The notes below the pieces were generated by a model that worked only from the letters and a program-made list of their open reading frames with translations, searched no databases and had not been told where the DNA came from. Positions 25,632-34,476 of a DNA stretch of 43,279 nt are shown here, in pieces. The position numbers were made by a program, and so were the translations under genes. How positions within the stretch are numbered: the stretch's first letter is position 1; each line of letters begins with the position of its first letter. The DNA comes from Gemmatimonadota bacterium (lineage in GTDB: Bacteria > Gemmatimonadota > Gemmatimonadetes > Gemmatimonadales > Gemmatimonadaceae): NCBI GenBank assembly GCA_021299375.1, contig JAJTGR010000064.1, positions 1 to 43,279 on the forward strand, in the 5' to 3' direction.

Positions 25632-26153
25632 TCAGCGGCGGGAGTCCGCGACGCGACGGAGGGTGAGCCGCTGCAGACTGCGCGTACCCAGCGAGAGCGG
25701 CCCCTGAACGGCAGGGCGGTCATCGACCGTGAGAATCTCCTCTTCCAGGAGGTCGCCACGAAGTCGCATGGTCGTCACCAGAAGCAGGGCGTCGTACTTG
25801 AACGACGCCACGAGTGCATCCCCCAGCCATCGGGCAGAAAGGGTGAGGCCACCGCCCTCATCGACGTACCAATCCTCGGGGCCTCGCCCGCGACAGAGTC
25901 GGTAGTCCTTCACCCCCCGCACCACCCCCGCCTCGCGATACGTCGTGCGCAAGGCGGCACAACTCGAGTCCGCCGTCGGCAACACCCCGATCTCTCGAGT
26001 GACCTCAACCGGCACGGCATCGCGCCGTCCCGGGAAGTTGACGAGGGTGCCCTGCCAGGTGCCGTGCCACGCGTCCGGCGTCGACGGCGTCTGGGCAAGG
26101 GCTGGTGCCACTGGCGCGCACAGGATGAAGACGGCAGCGATGAGTCGGCGCAT
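25632..26153 (-). CDS. Small exported protein, unknown function
   Basis: 173 residues with a signal peptide (MRRLIAAVFILCAPVAPALAQ). The mature part begins WHGTWQGTLVNFPGRRDAVPVEVT and continues with beta-strand-rich segments (YRLCRGRGPEDWYVDEGGGL, ARWLGDALVASFKYDALLLV), suggesting a lipocalin-like barrel; not assigned. Two Cys may pair. A TACGTT box 5 nt before ATG 26153 suggests leaderless expression. Confidence 0.65.
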   Translation of the reverse strand: MRRLIAAVFILCAPVAPALAQTPSTPDAWHGTWQGTLVNFPGRRDAVPVEVTREIGVLPTADSSCAALRTTYREAGVVRGVKDYRLCRGRGPEDWYVDEGGGLTLSARWLGDALVASFKYDALLLVTTMRLRGDLLEEEILTVDDRPAVQGPLSLGTRSLQRLTLRRVADSRR

Positions 26154-26158
26154 ACCGG

Positions 26159-26164
26159 AACGTA
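26159..26164 (-). promoter_or_regulatory. -10 box, leaderless type
   Basis: TACGTT on the minus strand, 5 nt before ATG 26153; no Shine-Dalgarno is present. Confidence 0.4.
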
Positions 26165-26224
26165 TCTCGTCGATGCGCCAGCCGCACACGCCCGCCGGTG
26201 ATCGCGAGTCCTGCCGCCGATCGC

Positions 26225-26767
26225 TCACCCCTCGATGCGGAAACGCATGGTCACCCCTGTGCCGAGCACCTGCCCCATGGCGTCGCGGTCCACGTGAAGG
26301 AGAGTGAGAGGCCGGGTGGGCACGGTCACCTGCAGCGACTGCCAGCCGTGGGCATCGGCGCTGCCCACACCTACCCGCATTCCCGGTTCTTGCAACGTAA
26401 GGACGCGGCGCAGGCGGTGTACCCACTCGGCGCTCTCCGTGGCGACCGATGGAAATGCGTTGGTATCGCCCGCGAGGCGGTCCGCCGCACTCGGCATGGC
26501 TGGTCCGGATTCCATCGTCCACGTGCCGGGTACGGTCATCGTATGGGAGTCGTGCACCAGCTCCACGACACCGGGCCAGCGCCAGTGTGTCTGCCGCGCC
26601 CGGGCACGGGGACGCTCGGGCACGTCGAGCGCGCGGTCTGCGGCACTGTCGTGATCGTGCGGCGCACGCCCCCGGCCACGCACGGTTCGCGTGGCACGCG
26701 TCGCGCGCGATGGGGAGGCCGATGCACCGAGCAGCAGGGCCAGCAACGTCGAAACCAGTCGCCGCAT
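26225..26767 (-). CDS. Exported hypothetical protein
   Basis: 180 residues with a signal peptide (MRRLVSTLLALLLGASASPS). The mature part begins with a His/Asp/Arg-rich stretch, then a folded-looking region (WPGVVELVHDSHTMTVPGTW, VHRLRRVLTLQEPGMRVGVG, LTLLHVDRDAMGQVLGTG). No family recognised. A TATCTT box ends 6 nt before ATG 26767. Confidence 0.6.
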   Translation of the reverse strand: MRRLVSTLLALLLGASASPSRATRATRTVRGRGRAPHDHDSAADRALDVPERPRARARQTHWRWPGVVELVHDSHTMTVPGTWTMESGPAMPSAADRLAGDTNAFPSVATESAEWVHRLRRVLTLQEPGMRVGVGSADAHGWQSLQVTVPTRPLTLLHVDRDAMGQVLGTGVTMRFRIEG

Positions 26768-26773
26768 GATGCG

Positions 26774-26779
26774 AAGATA
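26774..26779 (-). promoter_or_regulatory. -10 box, leaderless type
   Basis: TATCTT on the minus strand, 6 nt before ATG 26767; no Shine-Dalgarno between them. Confidence 0.45.
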
Positions 26780-27190
26780 GCGGCGCGGTCGCGAATGATG
26801 GACCCGCAGAGCCACGGACCCACTGCCACGGTCGTTTGGCAGGTGGCCGCCCTCCTGCACCGCAGACGCAGCACGGTGACATCACCGGCGGCTCGCTGGA
26901 GCAGTTCGCCCATGTTGACCGGCGGCTCCGGCATGCTAAGCTGCACGGCGTGATCCCCGTGTTCCCCCCCCCGCACCCCAACGAGGCCCCACCGGCTGCG
27001 GGTACCCCGTTCGACCGGCGCGCCGTGGCGACACCATGGACGCGCTTCGCGGCTTCTCCACGATGCTGACCCGGCCGTGGGACATGGCCGGCAGGTGCCC
27101 GCCCGCCTTCGACCGGGTGCCCGACGGGCCCGCGGACACCGCGTGCCGGCTGCTGGCGCAGGCAGCGGTGGTGGTCGGGCAGCCGGCGCG
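26780..27190. other. Intergenic stretch with a possible promoter and a doubtful short frame
   Basis: TTGACC (26915-26920), 16 nt, TAAGCT (26937-26942) could be a plus-strand promoter. A 53-codon frame from ATG 27036 to TGA 27197 overlaps the next start codon, which would allow coupling, but its residues show no clear fold. Nothing else was found. Confidence 0.3.
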
Positions 27191-28174
27191 GTGCTGACCG
27201 TGGAACGGTACGAGCTGCCTGGTGTTCTCCGGCCCAGCGGGGCACCACAGTCGGTGTTGCCGATGGCCGAGTGGCGGGCCCGCGCTGCCGCGCACCTCGA
27301 GCGGGTGGAGGCGTTCACGCGCCCACGTCGGGAGCGACGGGCGCGCGGGGCGTCGCATCCGGTGTACGACTTTCTCTTCCAGTACTACAGCTATTCCGCG
27401 GGCAAGCTGGAGACGTGGCACCCCGGCCCGCACGAGTGGCTGGAAGACAGCCCCGAGGCCCGCGCGCGTTTCACCGCGCCGGCCTACGTGGCAGCCAACG
27501 GCCTGCTGGTGCGCACACCCGGCGCCATGCCTGCCGCCGAACGGGCGACTCTGGTGGATGTCCTGGGTGTACTGCGCGCGACCCACGAACGGCCGGCGCA
27601 CTTCGGGTGCTACGGCATGCACGAGTGGGCCATGGTGTACGGTGGCCACGACCTGCGCCATGCCCGGGTCGCGCCGCTACGGCTGCCGCAGCCGCAACTC
27701 GATGCGTTCGTGGAGAGTCGGCCGGTCGTGTGCACTCATTTCGACGCCTTTCGTTTCTTCGCCCCGGCCGCCAAGCCGCTGAATCGCCTGCCGCTCCGGT
27801 GGGACACGCGTCATGACACCGAGCAGCCTGGATGCATTCACGCCAACATGGACCTGTACCGGTGGGCGTACACGAGCATGCCGTGGATTGGCAGCGACCT
27901 GCTCTGGCCGTGTTTCGCGCTGGCCGTGGCGTTGCGCCTCCTCGACATGGAGGCTGGCCCCTACGACTTGCGGGCCTTCGGCGTCGAGCCCGTGCCGGTA
28001 GAGACGCCGGAGGGCCGAGCGGAGTACCAGCGGCGGCAGCGGGCATTGAGTGCGCGTGCCCAGTGGCTGCGGGGAGCGTTGATCGAGACGCTGGGGGCGG
28101 TGCTCTCGGCTGGGGCGGGGGACGGTGATGCCAGCGCGAACAGCGTCACGCCACCGCTGCCGCGAAGGCCGTGA
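27191..28174 (+). CDS. Conserved protein of unknown function
   Basis: About 327 residues. Distinct stretches are VYDFLFQYYSYSAGKLETWH, HFGCYGMHEWAMVYGG, FDAFRFFAPAAKPLN and GCIHANMDLYRWAYTSMPWI. I recall actinobacterial homologues labelled 3-methyladenine DNA glycosylase, but no glycosylase motif (HhH-GPD or AAG) is visible, so that label is not adopted. The many His/Glu/Cys in conserved-looking segments hint at a metal site. The start is probably GTG 27191 (or 27200). It overlaps the 3' end of the convergent helicase gene by 29 bp. Confidence 0.7.
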   Translation: MLTVERYELPGVLRPSGAPQSVLPMAEWRARAAAHLERVEAFTRPRRERRARGASHPVYDFLFQYYSYSAGKLETWHPGPHEWLEDSPEARARFTAPAYVAANGLLVRTPGAMPAAERATLVDVLGVLRATHERPAHFGCYGMHEWAMVYGGHDLRHARVAPLRLPQPQLDAFVESRPVVCTHFDAFRFFAPAAKPLNRLPLRWDTRHDTEQPGCIHANMDLYRWAYTSMPWIGSDLLWPCFALAVALRLLDMEAGPYDLRAFGVEPVPVETPEGRAEYQRRQRALSARAQWLRGALIETLGAVLSAGAGDGDASANSVTPPLPRRP

Positions 28175-31100
28175 ACAGATCGCCCGGCAGCGGCGTGTGC
28201 AGGCGCCAGGTAATGGCCATGGGCATCTCGCCAGCGTGAGAGACGTACGTGGCCGGTCCGAGAAAGGTGAACGCGCGCTCGGCCGCGTTCAGGCGGGCGA
28301 AGAGCCACACCTGGCTACCACGGGCCACGTGCTGCTGATACCGCTGCCCGGTGGGGCTGGCAGCGCGCGTGGTGGACTGGCTTTCCCAGTGAATCAGCTC
28401 ACGGCTGATGGCGTAGTCACGGTAGCGGGTGGTCGGAGAGAACTGCCCGTCGGTCTTGTCGAGCGTGAAGACGAACAGGTCGGCTGGCAGCTGATCGGCG
28501 TACAACACCCCCTCACGCCATGGGCGCCCCACAATATCCTGGCTCACGCCAGTGGCCACCAGTATCTCACGGCGTGTGTAACGCGCGTGCACCCGGAGCG
28601 GCACGCACGCATGGTCCGGTAGCGGCGCCGACAGGTGCCGCATGCGCGACACCAGTACGTCGCACAGCGCCGCCAGCTCGCCGCACACCGCCGGATGGGC
28701 GCGCAAGAGTGCCGCGCCATCGGCGAAGGTGGTGACATGGTGGGCGAGCGGCTCGAACAGCTGAGCCAAGAGCATGGTCGCGAGCCTGCCCTCACGACGG
28801 TCGCTGCCCATCGGCTCTGCATGTGGCGTAGCCAGCCAGCGGCGCCACATGTCCAGTCGCTCGCGGTCGTCCACATGCAACAGCCGGCCAATGGCGCGCC
28901 GCAGCACCTGCTCCATCGGCCCTGCGGCCAGCACCGGCAGTCCGGCCTGCGCGCGCAGCGCCGTCCACGAGTCGGTGGGCTGCGCGTACAATTCCTCCAG
29001 CTCCAGCCCTGTCTCCTCAAGGTATTCGCCAAGCGTGATGCCGGGGCGCTGCGCCGCAAGCACGGCCAGCTCCCGCGCCCGCTCGGCACGTCGCGAGGGG
29101 ACACTCTGGCGAATGCTCGCGAGGATGCGTTCCCGGGCCACCGGCTCGAGCTGCATCTGGCACCCGGCGGGCAGAAACGGAAAGCCGAGGTCTATCTGCT
29201 CCTGGATCTGCTTCCGTCCGCCCGGCAGGAGCCCGCCCAGCCGCCGATCGAAGCGAAACTCGCGCCGGTGCTGCCCCACGAAGTCCAGCACCGTGCACAG
29301 GCTCTTGCCGTGCGCCTTGCGCAGGCCACGGCCCAGCTGCTGCACGAACAGCAGGGCACTGTCCGTCGGGCGGAGCATGAGCAGCGTGTCCACCGACGGC
29401 ACGTCCACGCCTTCGTTGAAGAGATCGACGGAGAACACCACATTCACGGCGCCACTGGCCAGTGCGCGCAGCGCCTCTTCACGCTCGGCGGCGGGCGTGT
29501 GGCCGCTCACGGCCCGCGCGGCCACGCCATGCTGCGTGAAGATGCGCGCCATGTAGCGCGCGTGTTCGACGCTCACGCAGAAGCCGAGTGCCCGCATGGC
29601 ATTCAGCGGACCGAGGTAGTCGGCGCACTGCCGAAGGACCTGCCGCGCCCACACATCGGTACTGATGATGACCCCGGTCAGCACCGTGGTGTCGTAGCCT
29701 CGGCCGCGCGTCCACGGAATGTCCGTGAGATCGAGCGAGTCGGCGATGCCGAAGTAGGCGAATGGCACCAGCCGATGCTGGTCGATCGCGTCCCATAGCC
29801 GAAGCTCGGCGGCGATGCGGTCATCGAACCACTGCACGATGGGCAGTCCGTCGCTGCGCTCGGGGGTCGCCGTGAGTCCCACCAGCTCGCGTGGCTGCAG
29901 CCGCGCGAGCACCCGCTCATACGACGCCGCCGCCGCGTGGTGGAACTCGTCCACGATGACCACATCGAAGTGTGCCGGTTCGAGATGCTCGAGGCTGTTG
30001 GCAGCGAGTGATTGGATCGACGCGAACACATGCTCGAAGCGCAGGGGGCGCTCGCCGGACACCCACCGCTCCCCGAACGAGGGGTCCTGCAGCGCGTGCG
30101 CGAAGGTGGCCTGGGCCTGCATGAGGATCTCATCCCGGTGCGCAATGAACAGCAGTCGCGAGCGCGGCAGGGTTGTACGGAGGCGCGCATAGTCCACCGC
30201 GGCCATGACGGTCTTGCCAGTGCCGGTGGCCGACACGAGCAGGTTGCGATGATGCCCCTGGTCACGAGACAGGGCGATCTGTTCGAGCAAACGCTCCTGG
30301 AACGGCTCCAGCCGAATTTCCGTGGGTGGCAGATGCAGGCTGAAGGCGGGCCGCTCCCGGGTCATGGCGCTGTCGAAGCGAACGCGGTCGTACGGCTCGA
30401 AATCCCGCTGCTGCCAGTAGCTCTCGAACACGGCCGTCAGCTTCTCGATGACGGCACGATTGCGGGCTTCGGAGACGCGCACGTTCCACTCGAGGCCACT
30501 CACTTGCGCGCTGTGCGTGAGGTTGGACGAGCCCACGTAGGCCGTGCTGAACCCGCTGGCGCGGTGGAAGAGCCACGCCTTGGCATGCAGCCGTGTGCTG
30601 CTCGTGTCGTAGGATACGCGAATGTCGGCGCCCAGCTGCTGCAGCAGTTCCAGTGCATCAGCCTCGGTCGAGCCGGTGTATACCGTCGTAAGCACGCGCA
30701 GCGCGCGCCCTGCCTGCGTATGCTGCCGCAGAGCGTCGCGCAGCGGCCGGATGCCGGACCGGCGAATGAACGCCATCACCAGGTCGATGCGGTCGGCCGA
30801 GTGCACCTCGGCGAGCAGTTGGCGCTGCACGTTGGGCTCACCAGGGGCGTTGGTGAGCAGCGTGGTGTCGAGAAGGGGAATGAGCGGCTGGGCGATGTCT
30901 TCGCTGCGGCCATCCGGGAGCGCGGCCCTGATGGCGCACAGCAGTTCGGGTGGGTCGACTGGCGCCTCATCGGCAAATCCCGTGAGGGCGCCCTCACGGG
31001 CGAGATCGGCGATCAGGCGGCGCGTGAGCGTGGCACCGGCGCGAGCGCGTTGCTCCCGAGGGAGCGCCTCGATGGCACGTTCCACCACCCGTGCCAGGTG

Positions 31101-31238
31101 CAGCGCGAGACGATCGGCCGCGTCGGCGTCGCGGAGCGCGGCGCGGACGGCGGTGAACTGCGATTCGAGCGCCGCCAAGTCCCGATCGAGGAGGCGGGTA
31201 ACGAGGCGTTCGTGGAGGCCGCGGGGCAATGGGGTCAT
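28146..31238 (-). CDS. PLD-like nuclease / SF2 helicase / DUF3427 protein
   Basis: 1030 residues. An N-terminal helical part is followed by a phospholipase D-type (HKD) domain with the half-motif RLHAKAWLF (H218, K220) and GSSNLTHSA. The SF2 helicase has Walker A SATGTGKT (336-343), DEFH box (430-433), LTATPER (455-461), the Q-rich motif QQLGRGLRKAHG (633-644), then a C-terminal DUF3427 region (about 670-1030). Proteins of this architecture are linked to restriction or anti-phage roles; here it stands alone. ATG 31238 was chosen because the upstream extension to 31340 is a shadow-like Pro/Cys/Arg stretch. Confidence 0.88.
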   Translation of the reverse strand: MTPLPRGLHERLVTRLLDRDLAALESQFTAVRAALRDADAADRLALHLARVVERAIEALPREQRARAGATLTRRLIADLAREGALTGFADEAPVDPPELLCAIRAALPDGRSEDIAQPLIPLLDTTLLTNAPGEPNVQRQLLAEVHSADRIDLVMAFIRRSGIRPLRDALRQHTQAGRALRVLTTVYTGSTEADALELLQQLGADIRVSYDTSSTRLHAKAWLFHRASGFSTAYVGSSNLTHSAQVSGLEWNVRVSEARNRAVIEKLTAVFESYWQQRDFEPYDRVRFDSAMTRERPAFSLHLPPTEIRLEPFQERLLEQIALSRDQGHHRNLLVSATGTGKTVMAAVDYARLRTTLPRSRLLFIAHRDEILMQAQATFAHALQDPSFGERWVSGERPLRFEHVFASIQSLAANSLEHLEPAHFDVVIVDEFHHAAAASYERVLARLQPRELVGLTATPERSDGLPIVQWFDDRIAAELRLWDAIDQHRLVPFAYFGIADSLDLTDIPWTRGRGYDTTVLTGVIISTDVWARQVLRQCADYLGPLNAMRALGFCVSVEHARYMARIFTQHGVAARAVSGHTPAAEREEALRALASGAVNVVFSVDLFNEGVDVPSVDTLLMLRPTDSALLFVQQLGRGLRKAHGKSLCTVLDFVGQHRREFRFDRRLGGLLPGGRKQIQEQIDLGFPFLPAGCQMQLEPVARERILASIRQSVPSRRAERARELAVLAAQRPGITLGEYLEETGLELEELYAQPTDSWTALRAQAGLPVLAAGPMEQVLRRAIGRLLHVDDRERLDMWRRWLATPHAEPMGSDRREGRLATMLLAQLFEPLAHHVTTFADGAALLRAHPAVCGELAALCDVLVSRMRHLSAPLPDHACVPLRVHARYTRREILVATGVSQDIVGRPWREGVLYADQLPADLFVFTLDKTDGQFSPTTRYRDYAISRELIHWESQSTTRAASPTGQRYQQHVARGSQVWLFARLNAAERAFTFLGPATYVSHAGEMPMAITWRLHTPLPGDLFTAFAAAVA

Positions 31239-31584
31239 TGAGGCTGGGAAGCGCGTCGTACGTGCGGCCGTCAATCGGTGTGGCGGGACGCAATGGCATC
31301 GTACGGCTGGCGCGAAAGTATCGCCAGGGGCCGGCAGCACTCATCAGCCACGCACTGGCTCCGTCGCGCTCAATCAGGACGATGAACATGAAGACAGCCG
31401 CCCCATCGCCAGCCACCCCGAAGTCGTTCACAGCGCGACGCGCGGCCGAGGCGATGGGCGTCCACGGCCCGGCTCCACCGCTCCGCCTTCCCTGTCCACT
31501 TGGCCAGTGGTCGCGCCCGCACCATCCGGGGAGACTTCCCGCGTTGCCGATGCATGGCGCATCGGCCGGTTCCGGAGTCTCCGC
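31239..31584. other. Divergent intergenic region
   Basis: 346 bp between the helicase gene and the protease operon. It should hold both promoters, but no consensus pair stands out. GGAG at 31574-31577 is the ribosome binding site of the next gene. Plus-strand frames through it are shadow-like. Confidence 0.4.
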
Positions 31585-32556
31585 ATGTCACACAGTACCC
31601 CCAGCAGTTCCGACGCCACTGCGTCGCCGACGTTGGCCGCCGTCTCCGAGCAGCTTGCCACCACCGTCGAACAGGCGGCCCGCAGCGTGGTGGCCGTCCA
31701 CGCCCGTGATCGATTGGCCAGCACCGGGGTACACTGGCGTGATGGCCTCATTGTCACCACCGCGGCGACGGTTCGCCGTGACACCAATATCTCCGTCACC
31801 GTCCCCAGCGGCACCCGCCATGGCGCGACGCTCGTGGGGCGGGATCAGGCCTGCGACGTGGCCGTGCTGCGGCTCGAGGGGGACGTGCGCCTGCCACCCG
31901 CTGCGCTCGGCGACCCCGCGCACTTGCGACCGGGACACCTCGTGCTGGCCGTGGCGCGCCTCGACGACAGCGGGCCCCGCGTGGCGTTCGGGGCCGTGAG
32001 CAGCGTGAGCGGCGCGTGGCGCAGCTGGAAGGGCGGCGAGTACTCGCGCCTGCTGCAGTCCGGGCTCACGCTGTACCCCGGCTTCGGTGGGACACCGCTG
32101 GTGGACGCGGCCGGTCGCGTGCACGGCCTCAACTCGGGTGGGCTGAGCCGGCACTTCGCGACCACGATCCCCACCCCCGACGTGGAGCGTCTCCTCTCGC
32201 AGCTCCTGGCCACCGGCTACGTGCCGCGTGGCTGGCTCGGTGTGGCCATGCAGGCCGTGCGCTTCCCCGATGCCGACACGCGGCGCGCAATGGGGCGTGA
32301 CGGGGGGCTGCTCGTGGTGGGACTTGCCGACGGTGGACCAGCCGCCCGTAGCGGCATGCTGGTGGGCGACATCCTGCTCGCCATGGATGGTGGCGAGGTG
32401 CACGAACCGGGCGACGTGCTCGATGCGCTCGAGCGTACCGCCCCGGGGCGCACCGTGGCGTTCACCCTGCTGCGCGGTGGCACCCGCGTGACGCAGTCGG
32501 TGCTCGTGGGGGAACGGCCGCAATCCACCGGCCGCTCCCGACGGCGGTCCGCATGA
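31585..32556 (+). CDS. HtrA-like protein with inactivated protease domain plus PDZ
   Basis: 323 residues. The trypsin-fold region (about 30-215) aligns with HtrA/DegP, but catalytic His is replaced (TTAATV, T62 at the His site) and the GNSGGP loop reads PGFGGTP (Gly168 at the Ser site). Asp91 (CDVAVLRL) is kept. VPRGWLGV leads into one PDZ domain (about 216-310): DGGLLVVGLADGGPAARSGM, VGDILLAMDGGEV. There is no signal peptide or membrane helix, so it is cytoplasmic. GGAG lies 7 nt before ATG. Its stop overlaps the next gene (ATGA). A regulatory or substrate-presenting partner of the active protease downstream is likely. Confidence 0.85.
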   Translation: MSHSTPSSSDATASPTLAAVSEQLATTVEQAARSVVAVHARDRLASTGVHWRDGLIVTTAATVRRDTNISVTVPSGTRHGATLVGRDQACDVAVLRLEGDVRLPPAALGDPAHLRPGHLVLAVARLDDSGPRVAFGAVSSVSGAWRSWKGGEYSRLLQSGLTLYPGFGGTPLVDAAGRVHGLNSGGLSRHFATTIPTPDVERLLSQLLATGYVPRGWLGVAMQAVRFPDADTRRAMGRDGGLLVVGLADGGPAARSGMLVGDILLAMDGGEVHEPGDVLDALERTAPGRTVAFTLLRGGTRVTQSVLVGERPQSTGRSRRRSA

Positions 32557-33218
32557 CGGGCGGCATGACGGACCGCGTGCGCGATGGTGTGGTGCAGGTG
32601 CACGTGGCGCCCGACCCGCGTGCGCGAGGCCGTCATGCACCGCGGCGAGCGGCGGAGGCCAGCTCGCGTGGCGCGGGCGTGGTGTGGGCGCGCGACAACG
32701 GCAGCCGCTGCCTCGTGGTCTCCAACGCGCATGTGGTCACGGGCCACGCGGTCACGGTCGTGGGTATCGACGGTGTGGCGCGCGACGGCGAGCTGCTTGC
32801 ACGCGACACGGCACGCGATTTGGCCCTGCTTCGGGTGGACAACGTACCCCGCCGCTGGCAGCCCGTACCGCCGGCCACCGTTCCGCTGCGCGCGGGCAGC
32901 GTGGTGATGGCGGTGGGGCATCCACTGGGGGTGGCACACGCCATGACCAGTGGGGTGGTGCACAGCGTGGGCCCGCTGCGGGCGGCCATGCCGCTCCCTG
33001 AGACGGCGCGCACCCTGCCGTGGCTCCAGATGGACGTGCGTCTGGCACCAGGCAACTCCGGCGGGCCCGTGGTGGACGCCTGCGGCCACCTCGTGGGCGT
33101 GAGCACCATGATCGTTGGCGGGCTGGGGCTGGCCATTCCGGTGGCCGATGTCGACCGGTTCGTAATGGACGTACATGGCCCGTCGCATCTTGCCCATGGC
33201 TGGACGCGCGCGGCCTGA
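32553..33218 (+). CDS. Compact trypsin-like serine protease, intact triad
   Basis: 221 residues, HtrA-type protease core only: H60 (VVSNAHVVTGH), D89 (ARDLALLRV), S169 (APGNSGGPVVD), and the substrate-pocket strand LGLAIPVADVDRFV. No PDZ domain, no signal peptide and no membrane segment. With the preceding gene it looks like an HtrA split into an active core and a dead core plus PDZ. Its end overlaps the regulator gene by up to 44 bp. Confidence 0.88.
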   Translation: MTGGMTDRVRDGVVQVHVAPDPRARGRHAPRRAAEASSRGAGVVWARDNGSRCLVVSNAHVVTGHAVTVVGIDGVARDGELLARDTARDLALLRVDNVPRRWQPVPPATVPLRAGSVVMAVGHPLGVAHAMTSGVVHSVGPLRAAMPLPETARTLPWLQMDVRLAPGNSGGPVVDACGHLVGVSTMIVGGLGLAIPVADVDRFVMDVHGPSHLAHGWTRAA

Positions 33219-33648
33219 ACGGACCGGTGTGGCGTCGCGCCTGAGGGTGTTCGTGAACGTCGCGGACCCCATGGCCCGGCGCACGCTGCGCGACGCGCTC
33301 GCGCGTGAGACGACGCTGCGTTTCGTCGGCTCGGCCTCGGCAGCGGACATCATCGTGGAGGACGCGGGCGGGGGGACCTGGCCGGTGCTGGCGCCCGATG
33401 GCGCGAGGGAGCGCGACGCGGATACCGCCCGGGGTGAGAGCAACACCGGGGTGACGCTCACCGGGCGCGAGCAGGACGTATTGCAGGCGCTGTCGGAAGG
33501 GCTGAGCAACCGCGCGATTGCCGAGCGGTTCGGCATCTCGCGCAGCACCGTCAAGTTCCACCTGCACGCCGTGTTCGAAAAACTCGGAGTGCACGGCCGC
33601 GCAGAAGCCGTGACCGCCGGCGTACGCCGCGGCCTCGTCTTGCTGTAA
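33175..33648 (+). CDS. LuxR-type DNA-binding protein with shortened receiver-like domain
   Basis: 157 residues. The C-terminal LuxR/GerE helix-turn-helix (about 92-155) is clear: LTGREQDVLQALSEGLSNRA, IAERFGISRSTVKFHLHAVF, KLGVHGRAEAV. The N-terminal part (LRVFVNVADPMARRTLRDAL, ADIIVED) resembles the first half of a response-regulator receiver, but it is too short for the full fold and lacks a clear phospho-acceptor context. The start is uncertain: ATG 33175, ATG 33196 and GTG 33229 are in frame. It is the third gene of the protease operon and may be a substrate or target of the proteases. Confidence 0.85.
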   Translation: MARRILPMAGRARPERTGVASRLRVFVNVADPMARRTLRDALARETTLRFVGSASAADIIVEDAGGGTWPVLAPDGARERDADTARGESNTGVTLTGREQDVLQALSEGLSNRAIAERFGISRSTVKFHLHAVFEKLGVHGRAEAVTAGVRRGLVLL

Positions 33649-33707
33649 CCGGCGGAGCGGGGCTGGGTGTTGGCGCGGGGCGCGCGGGATCGGCGAAGGC
33701 CGGCGCC

Positions 33708-34178
33708 TCAGGGCAGCGGCTCGAAGCGCGTGATGGTCACGCTGTAGCCGCCGTCGGCGAGGTTCGGCCTCGACGTCACGCTGAACTGCTTCGGGTAGCC
33801 GTACCGGGCGTCGAAGGTGGCCTCCACACGCGCCACCCACCCACCGGGCTGCAGGATCTGCACGAACAGCGAATCGATCGGGAGCCGCGGCGGCGTGGAG
33901 AAGGGATACACCCGCCCGTCCGGGTAGCGCGCGTCCACGACCGCGCCGTTCCGAACCTCAGCCACGATGGGCTGCGTGTACTCGGCCGGGCAGAAGCAGA
34001 TCACGGTGCTTTCGTAGCGATAGTGCGCGGGCCGCTGCCTGGTCCAGAGAGCCTGCGCCGCCATGGCGTCGCGCTCGACGGTGGTGGACAGTGACCCGTC
34101 CGCGTCGGCGCAAGCGGTAAGCAGCAGGGCGGCGAGCAGGGCGACGGCGATGCGACGGGGTGACGGCACGGTGGACAT
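33708..34178 (-). CDS. Lipoprotein, DUF6174-like
   Basis: 156 residues with a lipoprotein signal (AVALLAALLLTACADAD, lipobox LTAC). The mature part has WTRQRPAHYRYESTVICFCP, then VVDARYPDGRVYPF, IDSLFVQIL and a C-terminal beta strand. The pattern W..xxYRY...CFCP fits DUF6174, of unknown role. ATG 34178 was chosen because it starts the lipoprotein signal. Convergent with the protease operon. Confidence 0.75.
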   Translation of the reverse strand: MSTVPSPRRIAVALLAALLLTACADADGSLSTTVERDAMAAQALWTRQRPAHYRYESTVICFCPAEYTQPIVAEVRNGAVVDARYPDGRVYPFSTPPRLPIDSLFVQILQPGGWVARVEATFDARYGYPKQFSVTSRPNLADGGYSVTITRFEPLP

Positions 34179-34476
34179 GTCGGGCCATACCCCGCGCTGC
34201 GCTCCGCGGTCACACGGGCTCGGGACCTGCATGCGGGGGACGGGGGAAAAGCGTGGTCACACGTTCTCTGCCTTCCGTGGTGCTGCAGCTGGTCGGGCGC
34301 TCACCCTCCCCGCCGCGTGCACCGCAGCGGATGCGACATGCCGGCCTTCGCGGCGATCGACCGGCGCATACGCCGACGCCGGGTGCTGCCCGCGCGGAGG
34401 GTAGCCACCGCCCGCGCCGCCACGTACTGCCGCCGGCCCGTTTCTGCGCGACGTCGGAGACCGTTGGAGGCGCGAC
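34179..34476. other. Intergenic stretch, nothing recognised
   Basis: 298 bp between two minus-strand genes. TATGGC lies 5 nt before the lipoprotein start and could be a weak -10. No hairpin or gene was recognised. Confidence 0.35.

Noticed and set aside
27191-28174. Label 3-methyladenine DNA glycosylase
   Set aside because: None of the helix-hairpin-helix or AAG-type motifs are visible; the label is probably a propagated error.
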